Shown in pieces: positions 8,115 to 16,115 of a DNA stretch of 64,000 nt (its first letter is position 1; each line of letters begins with the position of its first letter). A program made the position numbers and the translations under genes. The stretch covers positions 2,232,001-2,296,000 of the forward strand of contig OZ244872.1 of the NCBI GenBank assembly GCA_965221215.1, in the 5' to 3' direction. A model generated the notes under the pieces. It worked only from the letters and a program-made list of their open reading frames with translations. It did not search any database and had not been told where the DNA came from. This DNA comes from Aldehydirespirator sp965221215. GTDB lineage: Bacteria; Actinomycetota; Acidimicrobiia; Acidimicrobiales; Aldehydirespiratoraceae.

Positions 8115-9128
8115 ATGAGGGCGCAGCGAAGCGACGGACCGGTCATCGACATCCACTGCCACCGCGAGTGCGGCCCGGCCACCGAGATGATGAAGATCGA
8201 GGAGCAGCGGGTCGGCCGGGTGCGGCTGCAGTACGGCAGCGCCACCACCCGCGAGGTCAACCGGCGCCAGCTCGAGTACCTGCGGCCCAAGATGGACTCG
8301 TTGGAGGTCCGCTTAGCCGACATGGACCGCATGGGCGTGGACATCCAGGCCGTGGCGGTGGCGGTGTACCAGTACTACTACTGGGCCGACCCCGCAGTCG
8401 CGGCCAAGGTGTGCCGGCTCATCAACGAGGAGTTGGCCGAGTCCACCGCGAAGTATCCGGGCCGCTTCTCCCCGCTGGGAACGGTGCCCCTGCAGGACAC
8501 CGAGGCGGCGGTGGCCGAACTGCGCTACTGCGTCAACGAGCTGGGCATGCGGGGTCTGGAGATCGGCAGCCATGTGGAGGGCGCCGAGATTGCCGACGAG
8601 CGCCTCGAGGACTTCTGGGTCGAGGTGGAGCGCCTCGGCGCGGCGGTGGTGATCCACACCGATGGACACACCCACAAGGACCGTCTGCAGGGCCACAACT
8701 TCGTCAACATCATCGGCCACGCCTTCGAGGCGACCCTGGCCACCGCCCACCTCATCTTCAACGGTGTGATGGAGCGCCGGCCGGGCCTGAAGATCGTGGT
8801 GGTGCACGGCGGCGGATACCTCCCCGCCTATGCGGGCCGCATCGATCACGGCTGGCGGGCCCGGGCCGACGTGAGCGAGGGCGTGCCCAACCCGCCCACC
8901 AGCTACCTGAAGCGCTTCTTCTTCGACACCATGGTGTTTGAGCCCGACCAGGTGAAGTTCCTGGTGGACAAGTACGGCGCCGACCATGTGCTGCTGGGCA
9001 CCGACTATCCCTACGACATGGGCGACGACGACCCGCTCGAGCTGATCGGCTCGGTGCCGGGGCTCGACCAGGCCCAGGTCGACCTGATCGCGGGCGGCAA
9101 CGCGGCCCGCCTGCTGGGATACGCCTGA
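8115..9128 (+). CDS. Amidohydrolase_2-family (ACMSD-like) hydrolase/decarboxylase
   Basis: ATG 8115 is supported by GGAG at 8105-8108; the protein has 337 residues. Metal-site elements are VIDIHCH near residue 10, VVIHTDGHTH, VVHGGGYLPAYAGRIDHGW and LLGTDYPYDMGDDDP. It is clearly related to the gene at 2350-3441 (both have HGGGYLP and GTDYP.DMG), which suggests duplication of a pathway module. It begins a rightward run with two Gfo/Idh/MocA oxidoreductases. The substrate is not known. Confidence 0.85.
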   Translation: MRAQRSDGPVIDIHCHRECGPATEMMKIEEQRVGRVRLQYGSATTREVNRRQLEYLRPKMDSLEVRLADMDRMGVDIQAVAVAVYQYYYWADPAVAAKVCRLINEELAESTAKYPGRFSPLGTVPLQDTEAAVAELRYCVNELGMRGLEIGSHVEGAEIADERLEDFWVEVERLGAAVVIHTDGHTHKDRLQGHNFVNIIGHAFEATLATAHLIFNGVMERRPGLKIVVVHGGGYLPAYAGRIDHGWRARADVSEGVPNPPTSYLKRFFFDTMVFEPDQVKFLVDKYGADHVLLGTDYPYDMGDDDPLELIGSVPGLDQAQVDLIAGGNAARLLGYA

Positions 9129-9212
9129 ACCCCGCGGCCGGGCCGAGCGGGCCCCCAAGGGCGAACCGGAGACGGCACACTTCGAGAAGAATGCAGATTG
9201 CAAGGAGCGAAC

Positions 9213-10343
9213 ATGGCTGACGGGATCGGACTGGCCGTCATCGGCTGCGGCACCATCGGGCGGATCCGAGCCGTGCTGGCCCGGGAGTACTCGGGGGTCG
9301 AATGGCTGGGCCTGTGCGACGTCCACGAGCCCACCGCCAAGCAGCTGGCGGTCGACACCGAGGCCGACTTCGTGACCACCGATGCGGCCGAACTGCTGGA
9401 CCGCGGCGAGGTCACCGCGGTGATCGTGGCCACCGACGAGCGCGAGCACGTCGAACCCATCACGGTGTCGGTGGCCCGCGGCTTCCCCATGTTCATCGAG
9501 AAGCCCCTGGCGACCGACCCGGTCGAGTCGGCCCAGGTGCTCGAGGCCATCGAGAGCCGCGGCATCGATGCCGTCATCGGCTACACCCAGCGCTTCCGGC
9601 GCCGCTTCCTCACCGTCAAGCAGCGCCTGCGCGACGGCCAGTTGGGCGAGGTCACCAGCGTGGTCACCCGAGCCCTCATGAACCGGATGGTGGTGGAGGC
9701 CACCCTGTCGAAGGCCGACGACCGCACCAACCTCACCCCCATGGTGGTGTCGGGCACCCACAGCCTCGACATGAGCATGTGGCTCATGGAGGGCAAGCAG
9801 CCGGTGGAGGTGTACGCCCGCTCGGTGGACAAGGTGCTGGGCTCCTGGGACACCTTCGACGCCACCTTCGGCCTGTTCACCATGGACGACGGCACCCTGT
9901 TCTCGATGAACATCAGCTGGGCCCTCCCGGTGGTGTGGCCCGGCGCGGTGTACGGGCTCGAGATCGGCATCGTGGGCACCAAGGGAGTGATCGACATCGA
10001 GGACACCCACCGCGACGTGATCGTGGCCTCGGAGATCCCCCAGCCCGCCGGCTACCGCAGCCGGGGCTTCGAGGCGCCGGCCAACCGCCATGTGGACTTC
10101 ATCGGCAGCTACCCACCCGGAGACCTGTCCGACGGGCTGCTGTGGGGACCGATGCGAGAGGAGACCGCCACCTGGTTCAACCGCCTCTCGCGGGGAGTGG
10201 ACACCCCCCACGCCACCGCGGCCGAGGGGCATCGCAACCTGCTGCTGACGATGGCGATGGACTACTCGGCCCGAACGGGCCGGCCCGTGAGCCTGCCCGC
10301 CGACCCCGAGGAACTCAGAAGGGGCCTACAGGGCCGAGGCTAA
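9213..10343 (+). CDS. Gfo/Idh/MocA family NAD(P)-dependent oxidoreductase (first of two)
   Basis: The start ATG 9213 has AGGAG at 9203-9207; the protein has 376 residues. It opens with a Rossmann fold, LAVIGCGTIGRIRAV. The family signature FIEKPLATDP carries the conserved EKP Lys, and VSGTHSLDMSMW supplies the His/Asp pair expected in the C-terminal substrate domain. Such enzymes oxidise or reduce sugars, inositols or related hydroxy compounds, or cleave them. It sits 77 bp before a second, divergent member, probably in one operon. Confidence 0.88.
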   Translation: MADGIGLAVIGCGTIGRIRAVLAREYSGVEWLGLCDVHEPTAKQLAVDTEADFVTTDAAELLDRGEVTAVIVATDEREHVEPITVSVARGFPMFIEKPLATDPVESAQVLEAIESRGIDAVIGYTQRFRRRFLTVKQRLRDGQLGEVTSVVTRALMNRMVVEATLSKADDRTNLTPMVVSGTHSLDMSMWLMEGKQPVEVYARSVDKVLGSWDTFDATFGLFTMDDGTLFSMNISWALPVVWPGAVYGLEIGIVGTKGVIDIEDTHRDVIVASEIPQPAGYRSRGFEAPANRHVDFIGSYPPGDLSDGLLWGPMREETATWFNRLSRGVDTPHATAAEGHRNLLLTMAMDYSARTGRPVSLPADPEELRRGLQGRG

Positions 10344-10419
10344 CGAGAGCCGAGCGGCCCGACCCGCAGTGCGCAACAGCAGACGAGCAGAAGCAGCAGA
10401 CCCGAAAGGAGCCAAGGAG

Positions 10420-11499
10420 ATGGTGAAGCAACTCAATGTCGGAGTGATCGGCACCGGATGGTGCGGGGGCATCAGGGCGGTGGCCTGCGCCCGGCACGCG
10501 CTGGTCGATCGACTCCACATCGCGGAGACCAACCCGGTTCGCCGGGCCGAGATGGAGCAACTCGTGGACCCCGCCGGCAGCACCGAGGACTGGGAGGCGC
10601 TGCTGGAGCTCGACGAGCTGGACGCGGTGCTGATCTCGGCCACGCCGGAGACGACCCACTACCCGATGGCCCGCGCCGCGCTGGAAGCCGGCCGGCATGT
10701 GCTGCTGGAGAAGCCGATCTCGCTGGCTCTGGAGGAGGCCGACGAGCTGATCGAGCTGGCTGACAACCAGGGCCTGAAGTTCACCATCGGCTACTCGCAG
10801 CGGTTCAACCCGAAGCAGTCCTTCGCGCGCCGCAGCGTGCGCGACGGCAGCGTCGGCGACCTGCGCCATGTCTTGATCACCCGCCACGTCGGTCGCCAGC
10901 TCGGCGCCAAGATCGGGAACCGCATCAAGCTGTCGCCGGCTGCGATGGAGGCCACCCACGACATCGACTTCGCCTTCTGGTGCCTGCAGCCCCGCCGGCC
11001 GGTGCGGGTGTACTCGCAGATGGCGTGGGGAGTGCGCCAGTCCACGGTGGGGCTGGCCGACTCGCAGGTGATGATCATCACGATGGACGACGGCGCAGTG
11101 GTGACCGTCAACGCGGGCATGGCCCTGCCCTCGGGCGGCTATCCCAACGCGGCCACCACCTGGATCGAGCTGGTGGGCACGTCCGGCACGGTCATGATCG
11201 ACGACACCCACAAGGACATCGTCCACAACACCTCCGACAACGGGGTGCGCTTCCCGCTGTCGACCATGCCCGGCGAGTACGTCGAGTCCACCTACGCCGG
11301 CCCCATGGAGCGCGAGACGACGCACTTCCTGGAGGCCGTGGCCAACGACACCGAGGTGATGGTGGACGCCCGCGACGCCCGGCTGGTGATGGAGGTCTAC
11401 ATGGCGGCCGACCTGTCCGCCGATCTCAACGAGGTCGTGGAGCTCCCGCTCAGCCGCGATCAGCAGGGCCTGGCCCTAGTCGCCTCCAGCAAGCAGTAG
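10420..11499 (+). CDS. Gfo/Idh/MocA family NAD(P)-dependent oxidoreductase (second of two)
   Basis: The protein has 359 residues from ATG 10420, with GAAAGGA ending at 10410. The nucleotide-binding start is VGVIGTGWCGGIRA; the signature LLEKPISLALEEADEL contains the EKP motif; EATHDIDFAFW supplies the catalytic His-Asp pair. It is only moderately similar to its upstream neighbour, so the pair may act on successive intermediates or form a hetero-oligomer. Its stop is 17 bp from the convergent CinA-domain gene. Confidence 0.88.
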   Translation: MVKQLNVGVIGTGWCGGIRAVACARHALVDRLHIAETNPVRRAEMEQLVDPAGSTEDWEALLELDELDAVLISATPETTHYPMARAALEAGRHVLLEKPISLALEEADELIELADNQGLKFTIGYSQRFNPKQSFARRSVRDGSVGDLRHVLITRHVGRQLGAKIGNRIKLSPAAMEATHDIDFAFWCLQPRRPVRVYSQMAWGVRQSTVGLADSQVMIITMDDGAVVTVNAGMALPSGGYPNAATTWIELVGTSGTVMIDDTHKDIVHNTSDNGVRFPLSTMPGEYVESTYAGPMERETTHFLEAVANDTEVMVDARDARLVMEVYMAADLSADLNEVVELPLSRDQQGLALVASSKQ

Positions 11500-11516
11500 C
11501 CGCCCGCATCGGACCG

Positions 11517-12296
11517 CTAGAGCTCGGTGTCCGCGGTGGCGGGCACGGCGTGGGGGCCCAGTCGGGCGACCACGGCTGCGGCCATCTCGTCGATCATGGC
11601 GTCGGCCACCGCCTCGGTGCGGGCCTTGGCCGAGATGCGGACCCTGGTCTGGTTGTCCGAGAGCAGGTAGGCCACCGACGGGTTGGCTGAATCGTTCAGG
11701 TCGCCGAGGATCTCGGCCACCTGCGACTCGCCCAGGCCGACGGTGGCCAGCAGCCGGCTCCGCAGCACCGCGGGCTCGCCGGCCAGGGCAGTGAGGCGGG
11801 GCATGACCTGCTCGTCGAGCATGGCCGCCATCTCGGAGGGAACCCCGGGCAGAGCGAAGAGGCAGACGCCGCCCTGCTCCATGGCCGTGCCCAGCGCCAC
11901 CCCCACCGAGTTGGGCAGCGGGTCGGCGCCTTCGGGGTAGTCGGCCATGCGCAGCGCGCTCTCAGTGACCGTCCCTCGGGCGTAGTGGATCCGTTGGCGG
12001 ATGCGTTGCTCCTGGGCCGCGTCGCGCGCGAGGCCCACGCCTGCGAAGGCGCACAGCGCGTCGCGGGTCAAATCGTCGGGAGTGGGGCCCAGGCCGCCGG
12101 TGAGCACCACCGCGTCGGCCCGTTCGGCGGCCTCGGCGATGGCGCCGGTCAACCGCTGCAGATTGTCACCCACCGTCACCTGGTAGTGGGCGTCGAGGCC
12201 GGCCGCGGCCAGGCGCTGGGCGATGGCGGCCGCGTTGGAGTTCACGATCTGGCCGAGCAGCAACTCGGTCCCCACCGAGATCACCTCGACGATCAC
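11517..12296 (-). CDS. CinA/MoCF (molybdopterin-binding-like) domain protein without deamidase domain
   Basis: GTG 12296 gives 259 residues beginning VIVEVISVGTELLLGQIVNSN, the hallmark start of the CinA N-terminal domain. VVLTGGLGPTPDDLTRDA and LPGVPSEM follow in family order. The C-terminal nicotinamide-nucleotide amidase domain of full CinA (about 160 residues more) is missing, so it belongs to the stand-alone type. It is separated by 10 bp from the FAH-family gene and ends the leftward cupin operon. A nucleotide pyrophosphatase-like role is possible. Confidence 0.85.
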   Translation of the reverse strand: MIVEVISVGTELLLGQIVNSNAAAIAQRLAAAGLDAHYQVTVGDNLQRLTGAIAEAAERADAVVLTGGLGPTPDDLTRDALCAFAGVGLARDAAQEQRIRQRIHYARGTVTESALRMADYPEGADPLPNSVGVALGTAMEQGGVCLFALPGVPSEMAAMLDEQVMPRLTALAGEPAVLRSRLLATVGLGESQVAEILGDLNDSANPSVAYLLSDNQTRVRISAKARTEAVADAMIDEMAAAVVARLGPHAVPATADTEL

Positions 12297-12306
12297 GCCG
12301 CCAGCC

Positions 12307-13182
12307 TCACACCACGGGATTGGCGAGGCTGCCGATGCCGTCGATCGACACCTCGACGGCATCGCCCGACCTGAGATAGACCGGCGGATCGAAACCGATG
12401 CCCACCCCCGACGGGGTGCCGGTGGCGATCACATCTCCCGGCTGCAGCCGAACCGCAGCCGAGATGGCCTCGATGAGCGTGGGGATGTCGAAGATCAGAT
12501 CGCTGATGGGGGCATCCTGGCGGAGCTCTCCGTTCACCGTGGTCCTCAGCCGGGCCGCGCCGATGTCGTCGATCTCGTCGGCGGTGGCGATGCACGGCCC
12601 CATCGGGCAGAAGGTGGCCGCGCTCTTGCCGATGAAGAACTGCACGTGGCGGGCCTGAAGCGCCCTGGCGGTCACGTCGTTGATAACGGTGTAGCCGAAG
12701 ATGTGGGCCATGGCGTCGGCCGCGGCGATGCGGTGCCCTCCGGCGCCGATCACCACGCCCAACTCGCCCTCGTAGTCGGCGGTGCCGCTGGGGTCCATCG
12801 AGACGTCGATGGCGTCGCCCGGCCCCACGATCGACGACAGGGCCTTGGTGAAGATGATCGGATGGTCGGGGATCATCTTCTTCTCGGAGGCGTCGAAGCC
12901 GCTGGCCGAGAACTCCTTGGCGTGATCGTGGTAGTTGCGGCCCACAGCCATCACGTTGTTGCGCGGCATTATCGGGGCCAGCAGCCGCACTTGGTGCGCT
13001 GGGCGGGCGGGACTCGACGCGAGGGCGGTCCGGATCGCAGCCGTCCCGGTCTCGCCGGCGGCCACCACATCGAGCATGGTCTCGCCCACGCCCGGCGCCC
13101 CGGACACGTCGACCACCGCTCCGGCGGCACCCAGCACCCCGACCCTCGGCCCGGCGCCGTCGTCGAATGTCACCAGCTTCAT
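12307..13182 (-). CDS. Fumarylacetoacetate hydrolase (FAH) family protein
   Basis: The protein has 291 residues. The C-terminal FAH fold shows NVMAVGRNYHDHAKEF, the metal-binding DYEGELGVVIG (acidic ligands) and VIATGTPSGVG. This matches the 2-keto-4-pentenoate hydratase / 2-hydroxyhepta-2,4-diene-1,7-dioate isomerase / acylpyruvase group. ATG 13182 is preceded by AGGAG. A second copy of this start region lies just upstream (see 13165-13262). The operon also holds a cupin and an Ldh_2 dehydrogenase, so hydrolysis of a beta-diketo acid or hydration of a dienoate is likely. Confidence 0.88.
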   Translation of the reverse strand: MKLVTFDDGAGPRVGVLGAAGAVVDVSGAPGVGETMLDVVAAGETGTAAIRTALASSPARPAHQVRLLAPIMPRNNVMAVGRNYHDHAKEFSASGFDASEKKMIPDHPIIFTKALSSIVGPGDAIDVSMDPSGTADYEGELGVVIGAGGHRIAAADAMAHIFGYTVINDVTARALQARHVQFFIGKSAATFCPMGPCIATADEIDDIGAARLRTTVNGELRQDAPISDLIFDIPTLIEAISAAVRLQPGDVIATGTPSGVGIGFDPPVYLRSGDAVEVSIDGIGSLANPVV

Positions 13183-13262
13183 GGTTGCTCCTATGCCTCA
13201 GCCGCGAGGCGCTGACCGCAAAGGCTCGCCGCCGTCGATGTCACCAGCTTCATGACTGCTCC
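13165..13262. repeat. Duplicated 5' end of the FAH gene around a short insert
   Basis: GTCACCAGCTTCATG, the reverse complement of the FAH start region, occurs at 13169-13183 and again at 13240-13254, with further similarity on both sides including the GGAGCA ribosome-site segment. The upstream copy still overlaps the stop of the Ldh_2 gene as ATGA. The ancestral layout was therefore probably a 4-base stop-start overlap, later separated by a roughly 71-bp duplication-insertion. Confidence 0.65.
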
Positions 13263-14347
13263 CAGTCCAGTTGACCCGTCTCGAGCCTTCTGGCCAGCGC
13301 GTTGAGCTCATCCACCAGCGGCAGCGGCACCGCGATGCCCTCGGCCCGGTTCTCCGCCTCCAGCCGGCCCGCCTCATCGCCGGGAAGCCTCAACGGCCCG
13401 TGGCGGTTCGAGCCCGAGTGGCGAAGCTCGGCCAGGTGTTCGGCGACCGCGGCCCCCGAGTCGTCGGGCCGGAACAGGTCGGGCCGCATCACGAACATGG
13501 CCTGGCCGGTGTTGGTGGGCGAGGCCAGCTCGGCGTTCTGATCGACGACGGAGCGCCCGAAGGCGGCGCCGTTGAGCACCCCGGCCAGCAGGCCGATGGC
13601 GATGTTGAGCCCCGAGCCCTTGTAGCCGCCTATGGGCATCAGGAAACCGTCGTGCGCCCGGCCGGGATCGGTGATGGGCTCGTCGTCGGCGTCGATCACC
13701 CACCCGACCGGCATCTGCTCGCCGGCCTGGGCCGCGACCTTGATGGTTCCGTGGGAGGCGACCGTCGTGGCGATGTCGAGCTGGAAGGGCGGGTCGTCGC
13801 CCGCGGGCACCGCGATGGCGATCGGGTTGGTGCTCAGCAGCTTCTCGTTGCCTCCCCACGGCGGCATCGAGTTGGCGTTGCCCACGGCCATGTAGATCGA
13901 GACCAGGCCCCGGCGGGCGGCCATGGCCGGGTAGACGCCGGCCGCCCCCGCATGATTGGAGTTGACGGTGCCCACCCAGGCCATGCCCATCACCTCCGCC
14001 TTGTCGATGGCGATGAGGGCGGCGGTGGTCATCGCCACCTGGCCGAGGCCGTTGTCGCCGTCCACCAGCGCGGATGTCGGCCCCTCCGACACCACCGACA
14101 CCCGTGGCCTGAGATTCACGCTGCCGGCCTCGATTCGCCTGACGTAGAGCGGAATGCGGATCAGCCCGTGACCGGTTCGACCTCGCAGGTCGGCTTCAAC
14201 CAGGCGCTCGGCGGTGACCGAGGCGTGGTCGGTGGCGACTCCGACAGCTCGCAGGATCCCCGCCGCGAACCCGGCGAGCACATCATGTCCGTACCGGCGC
14301 GGCTCGGCGCCCTCAGCCTCCGGCCCGGCCGCGCTCACCCCGCTCAA
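13250..14347 (-). CDS. Malate/L-lactate dehydrogenase (Ldh_2) family NAD(P)-dependent dehydrogenase
   Basis: The protein has up to 365 residues, starting at TTG 14347 or GTG 14338. Family features are ADLRGRTGHGLIRIPLYVRRIE near the N-terminus, VGTVNSNHAGAAGVY with the catalytic His, and GGYKGSGLNIAIGLLAG. Members oxidise 2-hydroxy acids such as malate, ureidoglycolate, 2,3-diketogulonate or sulfolactate. It lies between the cupin gene (7-bp gap) and the FAH gene. A step from a hydroxy acid to the keto acid used by the FAH enzyme is a plausible order. Confidence 0.87.
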   Translation of the reverse strand: MSGVSAAGPEAEGAEPRRYGHDVLAGFAAGILRAVGVATDHASVTAERLVEADLRGRTGHGLIRIPLYVRRIEAGSVNLRPRVSVVSEGPTSALVDGDNGLGQVAMTTAALIAIDKAEVMGMAWVGTVNSNHAGAAGVYPAMAARRGLVSIYMAVGNANSMPPWGGNEKLLSTNPIAIAVPAGDDPPFQLDIATTVASHGTIKVAAQAGEQMPVGWVIDADDEPITDPGRAHDGFLMPIGGYKGSGLNIAIGLLAGVLNGAAFGRSVVDQNAELASPTNTGQAMFVMRPDLFRPDDSGAAVAEHLAELRHSGSNRHGPLRLPGDEAGRLEAENRAEGIAVPLPLVDELNALARRLETGQLDWEQS

Positions 14348-14354
14348 GCCCGGC

Positions 14355-14753
14355 TCACCCAGCCGGGGTGGGGGCAGCCATCTGGGAGACGGTCTCGCCC
14401 GTGTCGGTGAAGGTGCGGGTGACCTCGGCGGCGCCGTACACCCACAGGATCCGCATGATGTCGTCGCCGTCGTTGTGGAAGCGGTGCGGCACGTCGGCGG
14501 GCACCTTGGTGGTGTCGTAGGGACGGATGCGGTGCTCCACCCCGTCCAACTCGACTACGCCCGTGCCTTCCAGCAGGGTGACCTGCTCGACAGTGTTGTG
14601 GCTGTGGCGAGCCAGGCCCGCTCCAGGCGGGAACGAGGTGATGCCCATGATGAAGCTCTGCCCCGGCAGCGGATCGCCGGTGAGGCGGACGCTTATGATG
14701 CCGTCGCCCCGCTCGACCCTCTCAGACGAGGCGAAGTCGATCAACTCTGTCAT
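14355..14753 (-). CDS. Single-domain cupin protein
   Basis: This 132-residue protein has one cupin domain. Motif 1 is LARHSHNTVEQVTLLEGTG, with two His and a Glu; motif 2 is VPADVPHRFHNDGD, with the last His ligand. GTGVVELDGVEHRI forms the linker strand. Such small cupins are metal-dependent isomerases or dioxygenases, or binding proteins; the sequence does not decide which. It is the first gene of a leftward operon and is divergent from the enolase-superfamily gene across an operator-like site. Confidence 0.82.
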   Translation of the reverse strand: MTELIDFASSERVERGDGIISVRLTGDPLPGQSFIMGITSFPPGAGLARHSHNTVEQVTLLEGTGVVELDGVEHRIRPYDTTKVPADVPHRFHNDGDDIMRILWVYGAAEVTRTFTDTGETVSQMAAPTPAG

Positions 14754-14789
14754 GGGATCCTCCTAGCGCACTGTCCCCGACAGGCGTCG

Positions 14790-14804
14790 ATCATATATGT
14801 TGCA
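14790..14804. promoter_or_regulatory. Operator-like site ATCATATATGTTGCA
   Basis: Fourteen of fifteen bases match the half of the 8029-8050 palindrome reading ATCATATATGATGCA. The site lies between the divergent cupin operon (start 14753) and the enolase-superfamily operon (start 14886), where one regulator could control both. The AT-rich core stands out from the GC-rich surroundings. Confidence 0.5.
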
Positions 14805-14885
14805 GGATGAAGGGTCCGGCTCCGCCCTCGACGGCGAGGCTGGAAGGCTCCGTTCCGTTTCCATCTCCGTCGGGGGGAGGCTCGC

Positions 14886-15959
14886 ATGAGGATCGTCAGC
14901 GTCGAGGCGGTGCCCATCACCGTGGGACTGGCCAAGCCGGTGGTGATGTCGCACATCACCGTCGAGCGCTCCCACAACGTGCTGGCCAAGGTGACCGCCG
15001 ACAACGGCCTCGTCGGCTGGGGAGAGGGGGTGGAGGCCACCGACCTGACCGGCGACACCCAGCCGGCCATCGCGGCCGCCGTCGAGTTCATGGCCCCCCG
15101 GCTGATCGGGACCGACCCCCTGAGGCGCACCGAGCTGTGGTGGGCGCTGGGCAAGATGATGCACGCCAACGAGACCGCCAAGGGCGCCATCGACATGGCC
15201 CTGCACGACCTTGCCGGCAAGCACTTCGGGGTTCCGGTGGTGGAACTGCTCGGAGGCCGGGCCCGGGACTCGGTGCCCGCTCTCACGATGGTCGGCAGCG
15301 GCGACCCCGACGCCGACGTAGCCGCGGCCCGGGCCAAGCACGACGCCGGATTCCGCTGGTTCAAGGTGAAACTCGGAATCGGGTCGATTGACGCCGAGCT
15401 GGAGACGATGCGGCGCGTCCGCGAGGCCCTGCCTGCGGACTGCGTGCTCAGCGGCGACGCCAACCAGGGCTGGACCGAGCCCGAGGCCGTGCGGTTCCTG
15501 CGAGCCCTCGACGGCCTCGACATCGGATTCATCGAGCAGCCCATACCGCAGGGCGACCACGCCGCCATAGTGCGGGTGGCCCGGGCCTCGCCCGTGCCGA
15601 TCTGCGCCGACCAGAGCGTCCACTCCCACAACGACATCATCGGCTTCGGGCGCACCGGCGTGGCCGGGGTGAGCCTCAAGCTGGTCAAGCTGGGCGGCAT
15701 CACCGGCGTGATGAGGGGCGCGGCGCTGTGCGAGTCGCTGGGGCTGGAGGTGAACCTCGCCGGCAAGATCGCCGAGTCGAGCGTGGCTGCCGCGGCCAAC
15801 GTGCACTGCGCGGCGGCGATGCGGTCGGTCGGGTTCGGCTGCAGTCCCGGCAACCAGGGCATCAGCTCCGATGTTGCCTCCGACCCGCTGACCGCGGTGG
15901 ACGGCGAATATCCCGTGCCGTCGCGGCCCGGCCTCGGCATAGAGGTAGACCAGGCGTGA
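14886..15959 (+). CDS. Mandelate racemase/muconate lactonizing enzyme-type enolase-superfamily protein
   Basis: The protein has 357 residues from ATG 14886, with GGGGAGG just upstream. The barrel has K160-x-K162 (FKVKLG), metal ligands D191 (DANQGW), E217 (FIEQPIPQ) and D242 (ADQS), and a Lys near 265-268 (LKLVKLGG). This Lys-ring-Lys layout is that of the MLE subgroup: cycloisomerases, o-succinylbenzoate synthases, dipeptide epimerases and some dehydratases. It starts an operon with a 3-hydroxyisobutyrate-dehydrogenase-like gene and an aldehyde dehydrogenase. Confidence 0.88.
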   Translation: MRIVSVEAVPITVGLAKPVVMSHITVERSHNVLAKVTADNGLVGWGEGVEATDLTGDTQPAIAAAVEFMAPRLIGTDPLRRTELWWALGKMMHANETAKGAIDMALHDLAGKHFGVPVVELLGGRARDSVPALTMVGSGDPDADVAAARAKHDAGFRWFKVKLGIGSIDAELETMRRVREALPADCVLSGDANQGWTEPEAVRFLRALDGLDIGFIEQPIPQGDHAAIVRVARASPVPICADQSVHSHNDIIGFGRTGVAGVSLKLVKLGGITGVMRGAALCESLGLEVNLAGKIAESSVAAAANVHCAAAMRSVGFGCSPGNQGISSDVASDPLTAVDGEYPVPSRPGLGIEVDQA

Positions 15960-15969
15960 AGGACAGGCC

Positions 15970-16115
15970 GTGAGAGTCGGATTCGTGGGCCCAGAGGCCG
16001 AGCTTGCGAGGCCGTGGGCTGTGACGCTTGGGTTTGGGCAGCCCGTGAGCGCAGCGAACAAGAGCGGGAATGACCCCGCGGCAAAGCGACTGGCGTGAGA
16101 GTCGGGTTCGTGGGC
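15970..16115 (-). repeat. Dispersed intergenic repeat copy B flanked by 21-bp direct repeats
   Basis: The core at about 15992-16094 is in inverted orientation relative to copy A. It starts CAGAGGCCGAG and contains GTGAGCGCAGCGAACAAGAG. It is flanked by 21-bp direct repeats at 15970-15990 and 16095-16115, which match at 20 positions. The right copy is the start of the next gene (GTG AGA GTC GGG TTC...). Insertion therefore duplicated a gene start and left an intact gene behind it. Confidence 0.75.

Noticed and set aside
8313..10232. A 639-codon open frame on the minus strand
   Set aside because: It is antisense to the amidohydrolase and the first Gfo/Idh/MocA gene, low in complexity (His/Gly/Ala/Val-rich) and has no recognisable domain; it is a GC-bias shadow.
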